A stretch of DNA of 64,000 nucleotides. It comes from Ancylostoma caninum. Taxonomy: Eukaryota > Nematoda > Chromadorea > Rhabditida > Ancylostomatidae. Each line of letters starts with the position of its first letter. Position 1 is the first letter of the stretch. The stretch lies in NCBI GenBank assembly GCA_037903475.1, contig JBAJFG010000420.1, forward strand, positions 1-64,000, written 5' to 3'. The notes beneath the pieces are model-generated. The model was given only the letters and a program-made list of their open reading frames with translations, was not told the origin of the DNA and made no database searches. Of the stretch, positions 12,200 through 24,600 are shown one piece after another. The translations under genes and the position numbers were made by a program.

Positions 12200-13240
12200 T
12201 TAGGGGTAAGGCGAACCAACCTCTAGAATCCACCGCTTTTTGAATGTTCGCACCGATGCAGACACTCTTCGCGAACGACTGGGTGTCACTGTGCACCATA
12301 GATGGTATATAAGTGCGATTATCGCGTCAATATACGGCTTGCATAGTGATAGGAAAGGAAGAAAGTCATTAGTGATTGACAGACATTCGTTGCGGTTGTT
12401 CATGCTCGGATTCCTTGCGGATATCCAGAGGATATCTTCTAATGCCTTCCTCGCCGTGATATCCGTCTCGCAGCTCAATATCGTACACATCACATCAAAT
12501 TCAGAACCGTTGTGTTTTTCGTGCTTGTGTTTTCCGAGCGGAGATAGTAGGCTTCCGCGACGCTTACTAGCCAAATGTTCTTTAACGCGAATGCTGAGCA
12601 TTCGGCCAGTTTCTCCTATATATAACGCGCCACAGTTCAAACATGTAAGTTGATAAATTACCCCTGCCTTCGAACAATCTCCGGTTTTACCATGTGGACA
12701 GACTATGCAATCAGTTGATATGCACTGCTTATCGTAAAGTCTATTCCGAACCAACTGTTTCTTGATGTCATCATTAGGAATGCTCACTAAGGTAACATCG
12801 TTGTGCAGGTGAGCTCGTACCAGACATCGTCGTATGTCTGCTGCCATTTCGTCGGAGATGAAGGGAAGACAGAGGGTAAGTTTATCTTCGTGTGCGCTGT
12901 GCCGGGTCTCGAAGCGTCTTGATTGGAATCGATGAGCTATTGTGTACCCGTTGGTGCGCGCAATATTGGAAGCTAACAAGAGCGATTCCTGGCGCTCGTT
13001 CTCTCCACTGCTAACCTGCCGTGCGGTCCTGAACATGTTACCTATAACCGCGCGCTTGATAGACGTTGGATGTGCAGACGTTGCATGTACCAGTATGTTC
13101 TTAGAATCGGCCTTGCGATACCACTTCACTTTCATCATGCCATTGGACAACTTAATCTGGGTGTTAAGGTAGGGCAGCCAGCCGTCTTTGGGGGTTTCAC
13201 GTGTTAACTTTATGTGTTCCGACCGTCGATTGAGGATCTT
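12200..13240 (-). pseudogene. PLE protein fragment: RT thumb plus GIY-YIG endonuclease
   Basis: The open frame extends upstream of the first ATG (13150) to about 13240. It reads through GWLPYLNTQIKL, VKWYRKADSKN and SAHPTSIKRAV (typical of the Penelope RT C-terminus). A Cys cluster (CIVCPHGKTGDC) and the endonuclease core YQLTCLNCGALYIGETGR...RVKEH follow. It ends with a basic tail at 12200. Penelope-like elements use RT with a GIY-YIG nuclease for insertion. Without the RT palm this copy cannot be autonomous. It retains about 60 C-terminal residues that the right copy lost through a stop. Confidence 0.85.
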
Positions 13241-13333
13241 ATGAATTGCGCGAAATGACCGCGAATGGCTCTATACGCATATCTGTGAGCGACAAAGGAG
13301 GCGAATTCGTAATTGTTCCGCAGACTCTTGATT

Positions 13334-14074
13334 ATAGGTAACATGTTCAGGACCGCTCGACAGGTTAGCAGTGGAGAGAACGAGCGCCAGGAATCGCTCT
13401 TGTTAGCTTCCAATATTGCGCGCACCAACGGGTACACACTAGCTCGTCGATTCCGATCAAGACGCTTCGAGACCCGGCGCAGCGCACACGAAGATAAACT
13501 TACCCTCTGTCTTCCCTTCATCTCTGACGAAATGGCGGCAGACATACGACGATGTCAGCAGACTACGACGATGCTAGATGACGATGATGTACGAGCTCAC
13601 CTGCACAACGATGTTACCTTAGTGAGCATTCCTAATGATAACATCAAGAAACAGTTGGTTCGGAATAGACTTTACGATAAGCAGTGCATATCAACTGATT
13701 GCATAGTCTGTCCACATGGTAAAACCGGAGATTGTTCGAAGGCAGGGGTAATTTATCAACTTACATGTTTGAACTGTGGCGCGTTATATATAGGAGAAAC
13801 TGGCCGAATGCTCAGCATTCGCGTTAAAGAACATTTGGCTAGTAAGCGTCGCGGAAGCCTACTATCTCCGCTCGGAAAACACAAGCACGAAAAACACAAC
13901 GGTTCTGAATTTGATGTGATGTGTACGATATTGAGCTGCGAGACGGATATCACGGCGAGGAAGGCATTAGAAGCGCTCTGGATATCCGCAAGGAATCCGA
14001 GCATGAACAACCGCAACGAATGTCTGTCAATCACTAATGACTTTCTTCCTTTCCTATCACTATGCAAGCTGTAG
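13334..14074 (+). pseudogene. PLE protein fragment, right copy, with premature stop
   Basis: The same GIY-YIG protein is encoded on the plus strand, starting within GNMFRTARQ. Compared with the left copy it has a roughly 12-codon insertion made of repeated ACGATG-like sequence near 13556-13590 (QQTTTMLDDDD). It lacks a residue pair in the ALE-LW region, and a CTGTAG in place of CCGTAT ends the frame at 14074. The GIY-YIG core residues are intact. No RT catalytic region is present. Confidence 0.85.
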
Positions 14075-14305
14075 ATTGACGCGATAATCGCACTTATATA
14101 CCATCTATGGTGCACAGTGACACCCAGTCGTTCGCGAAGAGTGTCTGCATCGGTGCGAACATTCAAAAAGCGGTGGATTCTAGAGGTTGGTTCGCCTTAC
14201 CCCTAAGAGTGGTTCTCTTTGGTGAGTCCAGAACAATGCCGGACTAGCCAGGAGAGAGGAAACATTTGGTGGCAAAGAACGTGAATTTGAACTCCACACC
14301 ACTTT

Positions 14306-14345
14306 CAGGCCTTTGACAAAGACGTTCTCGTCGAAACGTTGGGCC
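14306..14345 (+). other. Hammerhead-like core in PLE tail, right copy
   Basis: CAGGCCTTTGACAAAGACG, TTCT, CGTCGAAACGTTGGGCC. It is identical to the left copy through CGTCGAAACG and preserves the GACG/CGTC stem. Confidence 0.5.
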
Positions 14346-14403
14346 AATAATAAAAAGATCTACCTAACAACCTGGAAGAAGCAGAAGCATCATTTCACGA
14401 TCA

Positions 14404-17104
14404 TCGAAATGCCCAGGTTCAAAAATCAGAGGACATGGAGATTATTGCTATGATTTAACTTTGTTTCCGTATTTGTTAACGGTGCAGAGGAGGTTCCTAT
14501 CATTTTTTGTGGTTCTAGCGCCAAAATCTACATATGGCTCAAAAATGGTATTCGGCGGAAGCGCACTGGCCGTGGGATTAAATATGGGTTTAGAAGTGGG
14601 CCGTTTCTTTTCTGAGAATATTTTTCTCTGGCTCACAACGTAAAAGACAGCGAAAGAGTGTTGCACTAGAAACTATTTGTGAGCCATTCAGTTCCAAGAT
14701 AGTGACCACCTTACTCCTCCAGTTACAAACCATTAGATCGTATCACATGTGCACTTTGAAGGAGAAAGCATGTGCTACACCGGACCGCAGTACGGAGTTG
14801 CGTGTGGATGGTTCAGAAGAAACAAAGGATGAAATCAATGACTGTCCCTACGGCGCATCACTTATATCTTCCTTTGTGTTTTCCGTAGAGCTGCTCTCAA
14901 GAGTGGAAATAAAATGAGACGGGTATAGTCTCATATTGTTCGCTATATTGTTTTCTGCATGTTATGGAGAAACTGGTCACATTTATGCGAAATACTGGGG
15001 TTCTCACGAGACATTTCAAGCGGTCAATATTTTTCACGCACCCTGTATTTGCGGCACTTACTATTCCTCCTCTGGTAACTGTGCAGCACGAACGCAGCCC
15101 AATCGGCGTAATGGTTCGAGTAAAAACCCTTGCAGAAATGTTCCTAATTGCTACCATCCTCCCCTCAATTGCTGCTCTGGCTTTCGTCCCTTTAGCAGCC
15201 ATTGCTGAGGGATGGCAGCTACTGAGGAGAGGATGGCAGCAACTGGAAACAGCTGCTGCTTGGGTTTCTACTCAAACCATTACGCCGTTCGGGCCGCATT
15301 CGTTGCATTCTGCACAGTTATCAGATTTTGTGCACAACCATTATCGATTGATTTTATCGATTTTTCATACGTTTCGTTCCAGCCTGGTGTGACGAAGATA
15401 TAGGGGGTATCTGGCACGATGAACATGAGTAAAGGCTTGAGCAAAACCCTTGGAAATACATTGACGAAATCAATGAATCAATGCCTGCGCGCGAAATGTT
15501 CATTAGTCACACCAATCACATGGGCCTTGAAGGCAGTCCATGTATGAAAATTATCGTGACGTGAACGAAGACAGTTTTCACACCTAATATTTCGAATCAA
15601 GCAACTAGTAGAATAGAGGATTCAAGAATAATTAATAGTTGAAAGTTTCTGGGAACGGAGTTTTCAATTATTCTGAGTTTTGAGTATTCCCTGTAAAATC
15701 ACAAGCAGCGACAAGTGACACATCCCTTCTATTATAATTGGCCAGTACGATCTCTCAGAAACTTTGGTGCACCGGTGCCGCTCCACATGGACGCAAATCA
15801 CGGAAACGTTCTAGAGCTTGCTCCCATTGTGCCCCAGTACGCGAAAGTTACTGCACGTGGCGTAGGTGCCGTCCCAAGATGGCATCTGCGTGCATAGGTG
15901 GCACCGTTTCGGCCTCACATCGGGTAGACATGACCGAGAAATATCCGGTAACGGCGCAGGAAAAGTGCCCACATCAATGATTCTGCGTCCCATTCACAAC
16001 ATAAAGTGGCGCCGGTCCGGGATTTTTACGGTCGCCAAGACAGGTTTCTCATTGGCGCCCATATTGGGGCAGCATATATGCCCCGAACTTTCTAAGATCC
16101 TACCCATTCCACATGTGAGCCTAAAAGCAACGACTTCGCTGTTGGAGAAACATAGATGAGCACTTTTCGTATTATTTTCCTTGCTATTTCTGGGATTCTT
16201 GTCAGATGATCCATTCTGAGCTGCTTTTTGCAAGCGACACCCACTCTCAGCAATATCCGCTGCTGTTATTTGGGACGAGAAGTCGCGAACGGTCTTCCAG
16301 AAGAAGCTCGTGGTGCTCAAAAGCGCATGTTCTGCGCCTCGATTTTTGGCCAGAATTTGCTTCCGAGGGGTGGCAGAATTTTCGATAACTTCACAAGGTA
16401 ACGGTTTGCTAGACACCATGTTCTCTAAAAAATTGCTTCACGGTTGCCATGCCCTGGAAATCTTACTTTAAAAGAAAAAACTGCCAAAAATTACGACATA
16501 AATACGACGATCTTCTTCTTACTCACTTCACATTTTTCCGAGTTCTGAGCGGAGTGCGTCAGAAATCTGCGCATACTACAAGCAGGTGTCCACGTTAATC
16601 GCGGGTTTTGTGTAATCCACCTCGATTCATGTAATGTTTTCACCTCAATTTGGATTAAACTGTATTCAACTACATCATCACCAAATTGGGACGAGTCGAA
16701 GACTGATCTAACCGACCACTTCCCTCCATTCTGATGCGAAAGAGGTAGCGCTCTTTTCCTTTGAAATCCATATAATTTTGCCTGGACATTCTATGACACC
16801 CAGATGTGATTTGTAGAGCAAAGTGAGCTCTTTGATTTTGTGTGGATGAAAAATCACCCTTGCACATAGTAGTCGTAAGGTAATTGAAAATGTTCATAGA
16901 CCTCGTTTTCAATTTCGCGGATTTCGAGGATTCCTTTAAACACCACAAGCAATGCAATCCAAAACATCTTTTAATTTTTGTAATTGAGCAGGAAAACACT
17001 ACCTACGACACATCTGAGCTCTTCTGCAATAGCATCGCATTGAGAAAACGTACTAGGAGCCCCCTTCGAAGCGTTTCCTCCATTATTGGTGAGATTCCCT
17101 GCTG
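14404..17104. other. Unassigned region with scattered minus-strand open frames
   Basis: Open frames on the minus strand at 16419-15994 (141 codons), 15993-15811 (60) and 16999-16670 (109) lie downstream of cassette A in the same orientation. They could be further exons of that cassette, whose last exon diverges from copy B near 17105. I recognise no domain. 15050-15370 has tandemly related GCAGC/CTGCTG-rich sequence with TCGATTGATTTTATCGA, similar to 11165-11200. No gene is supported. Confidence 0.3.
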
Positions 17105-18333
17105 GAATAGATTTTCTCGTCCACGCCGTGTTGGCACGCGACCGCATCCCACGCATCTTGTCTGGCCAAATGGTACAAAACAAGCAAGGTTGAACTATTA
17201 CAATAATCAGTTATTCTCCTGTTTTGCATGAAATACCTTGAATTTGGGCCAGATATTCCTTAAGAGGACCGGCTGTTCCGGTATTGCATCTCAGAGACAC
17301 AATGACAACATATTCTTCATATTCCCGCAAAAACACAGTTAGAGAAAGCACATGCTAGACCTGAGCCAAATGATACCAGTGTTTAAATACGAGATGAGAT
17401 AAAGTAGAGGTAAAAAACCATTGAGATTAAATGCCAAAGACGCAGAATTAGAAGTACGTGTTGTATATACATACATGGAAATACATAAAGATGCAAACGG
17501 GTTATAAGAGAGGCTTAGAAATGTAAATTAACGAGTAAGTATTCAGATAGAACACCTCTTCATCGTGGTCCCATCCCTGAAATATTGAACTGCTTCTGGG
17601 TGGCACTATACCCTCACACGGCTTAATATATGGCTTGAACGTTTATAATGGAGAACGTTAAAGAACCCACTCGGCGAGAAGGCATTGCTCAAGTGCTCCA
17701 CTGGATCCAAGCTGAGCTGCTCAAGAAACTCTTCCGCAGAAGATAGTGTGTCTAAGCAAGCAAAATCGGAATTAAAACCTTCCAGTGTAAAAGAATGGAA
17801 AGATTTGAGAATCGAGAAAGAAGAAAGCAAAATGTAATACCTCGACTTAATGGGAATCCAGACATGACTGCACACAACTTCCTCATCGTCATTACGAACG
17901 CTTGCTCGGATCTATCTAACCTTCAATAATTAATATGCGCTTCCAGAAAATTTGTAATTCACGCCCTATTATAAATGTAAAAGGAGAAAAAGACTGAAAA
18001 TTCAAATTATAACAACTATGAAACGATCGTATATGACAGCCTACATGATCTGTTTCTGAGTGACCCACCTGACTGCTACTCGAAGACAGATGACGAGCAC
18101 CTCTACGACCGCCCAAATTTGCCAGAATGACCTTCATGGAATTAGAAACAAATTCACAAAACACTATGTGAACATCATAACTCACTGAGGCCTCCCTTCG
18201 TGGGCAATCCGATTCGTGACTTTAAATCATCCGTAATAATGAAAGCAGATGTTGTCAGGTAATAATTGCTATATAATACGTATGTAAAACAAAAACAATG
18301 GGGATATACAAGAACAAGAAGCGTAATAGGTGA
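17105..18333 (-). repeat. Chromodomain cassette copy A, 3' part
   Basis: The reverse complement matches 43247-44470 (copy B) at roughly 90% or more identity. It encodes the same downstream blocks: SYDVHIVFCEFVSNSMKVIL and NLGGRRGARHLSSSSSQ followed by a GTGGGT donor, SFSPFTFIIGRE after a TTTTCAG acceptor, and CLDTLSSAEEFLEQLSLDPV. The last cysteine-rich exon keeps the CVGCGRVPTR start (about 17160-17120) and then diverges. The BEL element separates this part from its 5' part at 29232. Confidence 0.75.
18329..18333. repeat. Target-site duplication GGTGA, left
   Basis: GGTGA lies directly before the 5' LTR and again directly after the 3' LTR (29232-29236). The uninterrupted site survives in inverted copy B as TCACC at 43247-43251, which proves the borders. 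A five-base duplication suits BEL/Pao integrases. Confidence 0.97.
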
Positions 18334-18567
18334 TGTCGTGACCGTATCGTCACGACGGCCCTTTCACTTTGATGTAACTCTTTGTGCGGGCCATCTGCGG
18401 CCCGCTAGTTGTATATTTTACCGAGGCGTGGCCGAACAACGGCCACGTCCTCACTCTTCGAATATACACTCACCCGTGTTGTGCGTACGGAATAAAAGTT
18501 GTTAGCAAAAGGTTTCCTAACAGAGGGAAAACAAAAGGTGGGCAAAAGAAAGCCCTGAACCACCACA
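18334..18567 (+). repeat. BEL/Pao 5' LTR, 234 bp
   Basis: It starts TGTCGTGACCGTATCGTCAC and ends GAACCACCACA, so it is bounded by TG...CA. It appears identical base for base to 28998-29231. It has an inner terminal hairpin (CGTGAC-CGTATC-GTCACG), GC-rich short stems (CGGGCC...GGCCCG; GTGGCC...GGCCAC) and a polyadenylation signal AATAAA at 18491. Identical LTRs indicate a very recent insertion. Confidence 0.97.
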
Positions 18568-18572
18568 ATTTT

Positions 18573-18585
18573 TGGTGCATCGGCC
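18573..18585 (+). promoter_or_regulatory. Primer-binding site, tRNA-Gly type
   Basis: TGGTGCATCGGCC starts five bases after the 5' LTR. It is complementary to the 3' end of metazoan tRNA-Gly(GCC) (...GGCCGATGCA plus CCA) over 13 bases. Reverse transcription would prime here. Confidence 0.85.
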
Positions 18586-18690
18586 AAAGTTGCCAAGAAA
18601 TATCCCGTCCCACCGGACCTGGATAGCAAAGAACAGGTCAAATCCTGTAAGTTAGTGACCTACAATAGGTCCCCATCACGCCAAGCCGAG

Positions 18691-21600
18691 ATGGACACGG
18701 TTCTTCACAAGAAACCGATCACAATTAGTGTAAATACACTAAGGACTTTGATTCAAAGCTTCAAAGAGTACACGAAAAAGCCAGCTTTTTCCGATAAAGA
18801 GCCAATTCAATATGAGGAGAGCCAAACAGCAGTGGATCTAATAACAGGAGCTCTTCAGCAAATCACAATCGGAAAAGATGAACTAAAATCACTCGTCACA
18901 CAAATGAAGCAGGATTACGCTTCGCTACATTCTAAGGAAGAAAGAAATAATTTCGCACAACAATTAGAAAATATTGAAAAGGAAACACAGTTCAACGAGG
19001 TTATCGGAACAGCCACAGAAATGGTCTATATGCTCAATACACGACTTACAGAGGTCAAGAGCAACCGAAACCGATTGGGACGCAAACTAGGGATCCCAAA
19101 TCCTTCTGAATCCTATGAAACGAGTTTGATTGGCGGAAACAGAGAAAAGTCAATACCGCAGCCGCTGAATAAGGACAAACTCACAGAACGCGATGCGGAA
19201 ATTTGCGATAATTCCGAATGGCTCTCGGAAAACTCTCAAAGCAGCTCAGATCAATATCAGAGTACCGACAGCGTTACTTCATGTAACGCAATTAAACCAC
19301 CCACACTAATGTTACCCAAAATCTATGGAAACGAAGAGGATTTCCCCGAATTCTGGGCAATCTATGAAACTTTAGTACATAAAAGTAGCACGTTGAGTGT
19401 CGTGGAAAAAATGTTACTATTGAAGGACAGCCTTAAAGGAAAGTCGGACAGTGCTATCAAGGGAATCCAATTAATACCACAAAACTACAACTGGATGGTG
19501 GAAGCCCTCAAGAAGAAGTATGGTAACAAGCCTACAAACAGGGCAAGAATAGTGCAGAGGCTCACTCTTCTACAGCCAGCCAACAAAACGGCAGAAAGCT
19601 GCACTTACGTTTTCGACAAAATCACAATGTTAATCAACCAGATGGTCTCGGCAGGCCAAGACATCCGCAAAACAAAGGATGCAATGTGGACCGAAACTAT
19701 CTTACAGAAATTTCCATATGATATCATAAAGAATGTCCTAATAGCTATCAAAGGGAAAGAGGAAGCAAACATTGAGGATGTAATGGAAGAAATAGAGAAA
19801 GAAATTTCTGCAAAAACATACGTCCAGTCGAGAATAAAAGTCCATCAGAAGAAATTTCCGGAACAAGCGATAGAAAGTGAACGCAAACACATTCCGAACA
19901 CAGGCTCAGTGTGCGCGTTCTGTGACGCAACAGGTCATTACGCAACTCAGTGCAGAACAGTGACAGATGTACAAGCGCGCCGCAATGTAGTAATGGAGAA
20001 GAGATTATGTTGGAAATGCTATGCTAGTACACACGGCAGTAAAGATTGTACACGACCAAACTGCCACGCCTGTGGTAGAATGCATCACTTCAGTTTGTGC
20101 TTCGCCAACAAGCAGCAGGGATCGAAGAACACATCAACTATGCAACCAGCCTTTCGCAACCGAGATACCAACAATCCCGCAAGCAACAACAGAAAAAGCG
20201 GTGAACCTCCAGCGCGAGGGAACATTTATCCAAGAAACAATGCACCAAATGATGCGCGCGTGAAATTCGCACCCACTACGCGCAATCAGGTACCCCACCA
20301 GACTCATCTTGGGATAAAGAACGAATCAAAGCTACTTCCGAATAAGGAACAAATTGTTTTGATGACAGCTGAAGGGATGGTTTGGAACCACAATAGTGAA
20401 CAGTTCGAGAAGATACTCTTCTTCTTTGATACAGGCGCACAGAAAACGGTTATTCGGGAAGAACTCGCCACAAAATTACGCTTGCCAACTCTGAAGACCG
20501 AAAGTTGCGTAATGTCCGGGATTGGAGGACACACGGAGATGTTCCAAAGTAATATAGTGTCTCTGAAAATTGGAACAGCCTACGGGAAAGACGTGGAAAT
20601 CCTCATACAAACAAAACCTGTAATTTCTAAAGGATTTCCGTCGGTCAAATTGAACGAAGTAGATAGGACATTTCTACAAGCTAATGAGATCTGTGTGTCC
20701 AACACGAACCTACGAGGAGAACTTCAAAATCCTGATGTATTGGTGGGTCTTGACCATTACCATAGCTTCGTTCTTGAAACCCTTGAAAATGTTCACACAC
20801 CATCCGGCCTTCGCATTGCGAAAACAATTTTTGGCCCTACGGTCTATGGAAGAGGTTCAACAACAGACCAAAATATAAATCCCTGCATCAGTTATGGGAT
20901 GACCGCTATCGTGGAATCCTCCGAAAGTGAAATTCTCAACAAACTCTTTGAACTCGAAGGAATGGGAATTTCAAAGGAAGAATACAGTAAGAATGACGAA
21001 GTTTTCGAGTATTTTGAGAAATATGCACGGAATATCTCGTTCGAAGGTGGATATATAACGGCACCATTTCCACTCAAGCAAAATGTGAGCGACCTAACAG
21101 ACAACTATCCAGTCGCTTGGAAAAGACTGATCGCATTACAAGTTTATCTAGCTCACAATACCACTCAGAAGGACTGGTACTGTAAGATAATCAAAGAATA
21201 CCAAGAAAAGGACATAATTGAACAGGTTCATTGTGACGTTGCAAATTCACCGGGCACATACTATATGCCCCATTCGGGAGTATGGCGTGAAAATAAGGCT
21301 AAACCACTCCGCATCGTATTTGACGCGTCTTCAAAGCAAAAGGGCCGTCTTTCACTGAATGACGTCATCCATAAAGGAGAGTCATTTGTGAATAAAATAC
21401 ATGACATTTTAGTATCAAGTCGCTTCAGCAAAATTATTTTGTTATGCGACATCGAGGCAGCCTTTACTCAGATTCGCCTACAGGAATCTAATAAAGACTT
21501 ATGTCGTTTCTTATGGCTGAAAAATCCTGACCTGCCTCCCACGAAAAACAACATCATAGAATTCAGATTCAACCGTCTACCCTTTGGAGTAACAGCATCA

Positions 21601-24600
21601 CCTAGTATACTGAATATGGCTCTAGTAGCCTATCTAAATTCAAATACATCGCAAATTTCGAAAGAAATAATGAGAAACCTCTATGTTGACAACATTCTTT
21701 TGCAAGCGGAGACTCCAAATGAAGCTCTAGCAAAATATTCTCAGGGAAAAGAAGTTTTCGCAAAAATTGGCATGAATCTTCGAGAATTTGTCTCAAATTC
21801 TGAAGAAGTGAATAAACAAATCCCAGAAAATGACAGAACGGCCAGCGGAAATATCAAGTTTCTTGGTGTTCCATACAACACAGAAACAGACACATTCAAT
21901 GTCAAGGTGACCTTCCCGGTAAAAGACAAACTGACGAAGAAGGACATCGTAAGTCAACTAAATTCGGTCTACGACCCTATCGGGATCACAGGACCTCTGT
22001 TAGTCAAACTAAAGTCGATTATGAGGGAGATATACGAAGTAGGAACGGACTGGAACCAAGTTCTACCAGATGCGCTGATCAAGAAATGGAACTCAGCCTG
22101 CCAAGAAGTAGCCAATACACAAGTGAGCATACCTCGTTATGTCGGAACATCGCAGGAGGCCTTTAGAGGTGACAAAAACAGCTTATGGGTTTTTGCCGAC
22201 GCGAGCACGGTAGCCCTTGCAGCATGCAGTTACCTGAGGCAAAATGACACTTACCAGGTCACCACTCTTATCAGTGGAAAAACTCGGCTCACCCCAAAAA
22301 AGACAAAACAGACGATACCACGTCTAGAAATGCTAGCAACACTGATGGCTGTAAGACTCGGCAAAAACATATCTGACACACTTGGTGGTTTCTCAAAAGA
22401 AATCAACATAGTAAGTGACAGTGAAATTTCACTGTCATGGATGAAATCTAACAGGAAATTTCCAGTTTTTGTCGAAAATCAGCGAAGTCGCATACTTAAG
22501 ATAAAAGATGACCTAGAGTCTAACGGAATTACAGTCAAATTCCACCATGTTTCCACTTCTTTTAATCCTGCCGACGCGGGAACACGTGGAGTGAATTCAA
22601 ATCAGATCCAGAATCTTGATTGGGTCAGAGGTCCACAGTGGTTATCAAAATGTGGACCATTCAAACAATTAAGGAGCATTTTGGAAATCCATGATATTCC
22701 GCCTGAGCCGGAACCAATCGTAGAACACCTTGTCAGTGTAAACGTCGAGGAAAACATGGACATTCCCGACATAATCGATCTTTCGAGATTCTCAAAATTC
22801 GATACGGTCCTGAGAACAATGGCCAGAATAGGAAAGCTGATACGTAAATGGGTAAGTAATACAGAGCACAATCGCGGAATTGACATACGATTAGAAAGAC
22901 TGAAAGATTTTGATGAAGGGGAATCAATAACATCCGAAGACATGCAATTAAGCGAACAAATAATTATCTCTGACGTTCACAAAAAGGTGTCACTGAAGGA
23001 GCTCCAGAAGAGATTTCCACATTTGAAGATTTTCAAAGATGCGAGTGGCCTCATTCGGAACGAATCCAGGCTGCAAAACGCACTAATGCCACTTGACACA
23101 CGGTCACCCATTTACATCGAACCATGCTCAGATTTAGCCAGATTGATACTGCAAGATATTCACAGAAAGAACGCCCATTGTGGAAAACAGCATACACTTT
23201 CCATCGCCAGACAGCGTTTTTGGATCCCTAAACCGTCGGGTGCGTTCAAAAGGTTTCTGAAAGGATGTGCAGTATGTAAGAGATGGCAAGGCTTACCCTT
23301 TGGAGCACCGCACATGCCATCACTGCCGCAGGATCGAGTGATAATAACCAAACCATTCGATAAAGTCGGATGTGACTTTATGGGACCCATAGCAACAAAG
23401 TCACAGGAGAAAGTGTATGTTTGCCTATACACTTGCCTTACAATAAGGGCAGTACACCTAGAGGTCGTAGAAGATATGTCAGCAGGAGCCTTTCTTAATA
23501 GTTTCATAAGGTTCATTTCACGAAGAGGAGTGCCCAGCCTAATGCGCTCCGATTGTGGCACGAATTTCAAACTAGGACAGCTCATACTCAGAACAATGTT
23601 CGAAGAAGACCCCACCACAGGAAACTCTGTAATGAGTTACAGTGCATCCAATGGAATCAAATGGATTTTCAATCCACCAGGAGCCCCATGGATGGGAGGT
23701 GCTTGGGAAAGATTGGTCGGTTCTGTGAAAAAGGCATTTCAAAAAGCGATCGGAAGGCGCAAGCTAACCTATCCGGAGCTTTGCACAGCGATCACTCGAG
23801 TGGAAGCAATAATAAATACAAGACCTCTAACAAAACTCGACTCCTCAGACGTCTCGGAGATTCCCATTAGACCTGTAGATTTCCTCCAAGGAACTTTAAA
23901 ATATTCCCTCAAAGATCCGCACCTCGAAGGTGATCCTTACGATCGAAGCTATGATCCGGAATTGCTACAAACAATGGAACAAGCAAAGGACGCTTTAATG
24001 CACTCAGAAGATATTGCCAATAAGTTTTGGGAACGATGGAGCACTGACTATCTCACATCTCTTAGAGAAATTCAAAGAATAAATCTCAGGCAGCCGCGTC
24101 ACGCGCCGCTTAGGGAACCAATAGTGGGAGAAGTAGTGCTCATCCAACAGGATAACCTGCCTCGCGGAGCATGGTCATTCGGGAGAATTACAGAGGTGAT
24201 CAGAAGTGCTGACGGAGAGATTAGATCAGCAAAAATCCTAATGCCAAACAGGCATTTGTGGCATAGACCCCTCAATAAGATTTTTCCGCTGGAAATACAA
24301 GGAGGTGACGAAGAAACTCGAGGCAACGAAGATAATTCTCCCAATTGTTTCAACGATGAAAACATCATACCGCAAAGAGATGATGCATACGAAATAAACG
24401 ATGAAGGCAACATCCCACAAATGCTGGATGACCGTGGACCCTCGGAGCGAAACAGACCAGTCAGACAAGCTACTGTGACAGCTAGAGAAGTAATCCGGAA
24501 CTTCGAACTTAGTTTGGAAGATTCTGATGATTCACAAAGTGTTTCATCTCGTGGAAGTACCAGCCACGCTACGATAATGCTCATAGCAGCACTATGTTTC

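Larger units (their letters stand above)
12007..13275 (-). mobile_element. Penelope-like element, left inverted copy (truncated)
   Basis: This copy points left and contains the reverse-transcriptase C-terminus, the GIY-YIG endonuclease and a 3' tail. Sequence 12007-13160 is the inverse of 13320-14402. The head is cut near 13275, so the catalytic YxDD region of the RT is absent. The tail ends with the AATAATAAAA-like and GTTGTTAGGT segments also seen at the right copy. Confidence 0.85.
13334..14403 (+). mobile_element. Penelope-like element, right inverted copy (truncated)
   Basis: It is head-to-head with the left copy, separated by about 60-130 bases. Homology runs to GAAATGATGCTTCTGCTTC-type sequence at both outer ends. 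Inverted partial duplication is a known habit of Penelope-like elements. Here both heads are truncated at different points. Confidence 0.85.
11651..15048. mobile_element. Mariner-like inverted repeat pair around two PLE fragments
   Basis: TACAGGGTGCGTGAAAAGTA followed by TTGACCGC at 11651 is matched by its complement ending at 15048 with one mismatch in about 28. Both ends abut TA, and the CAGGGTG start resembles Tc1/mariner ends. No transposase is recognisable inside, so this would be a non-autonomous or gutted element carrying the Penelope-like pair. It may instead be two independent solo ends. Confidence 0.45.

Noticed and set aside
12240..12653. Plus-strand frame over the left Penelope-like copy and its mirror at 13756-14166
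   Set aside because: Antisense shadows of the GIY-YIG frames.
18655..18690. Upstream GTG start for the BEL polyprotein
   Set aside because: Eukaryotic initiation would use the ATG at 18691; the upstream codons lie in the leader after the primer site.
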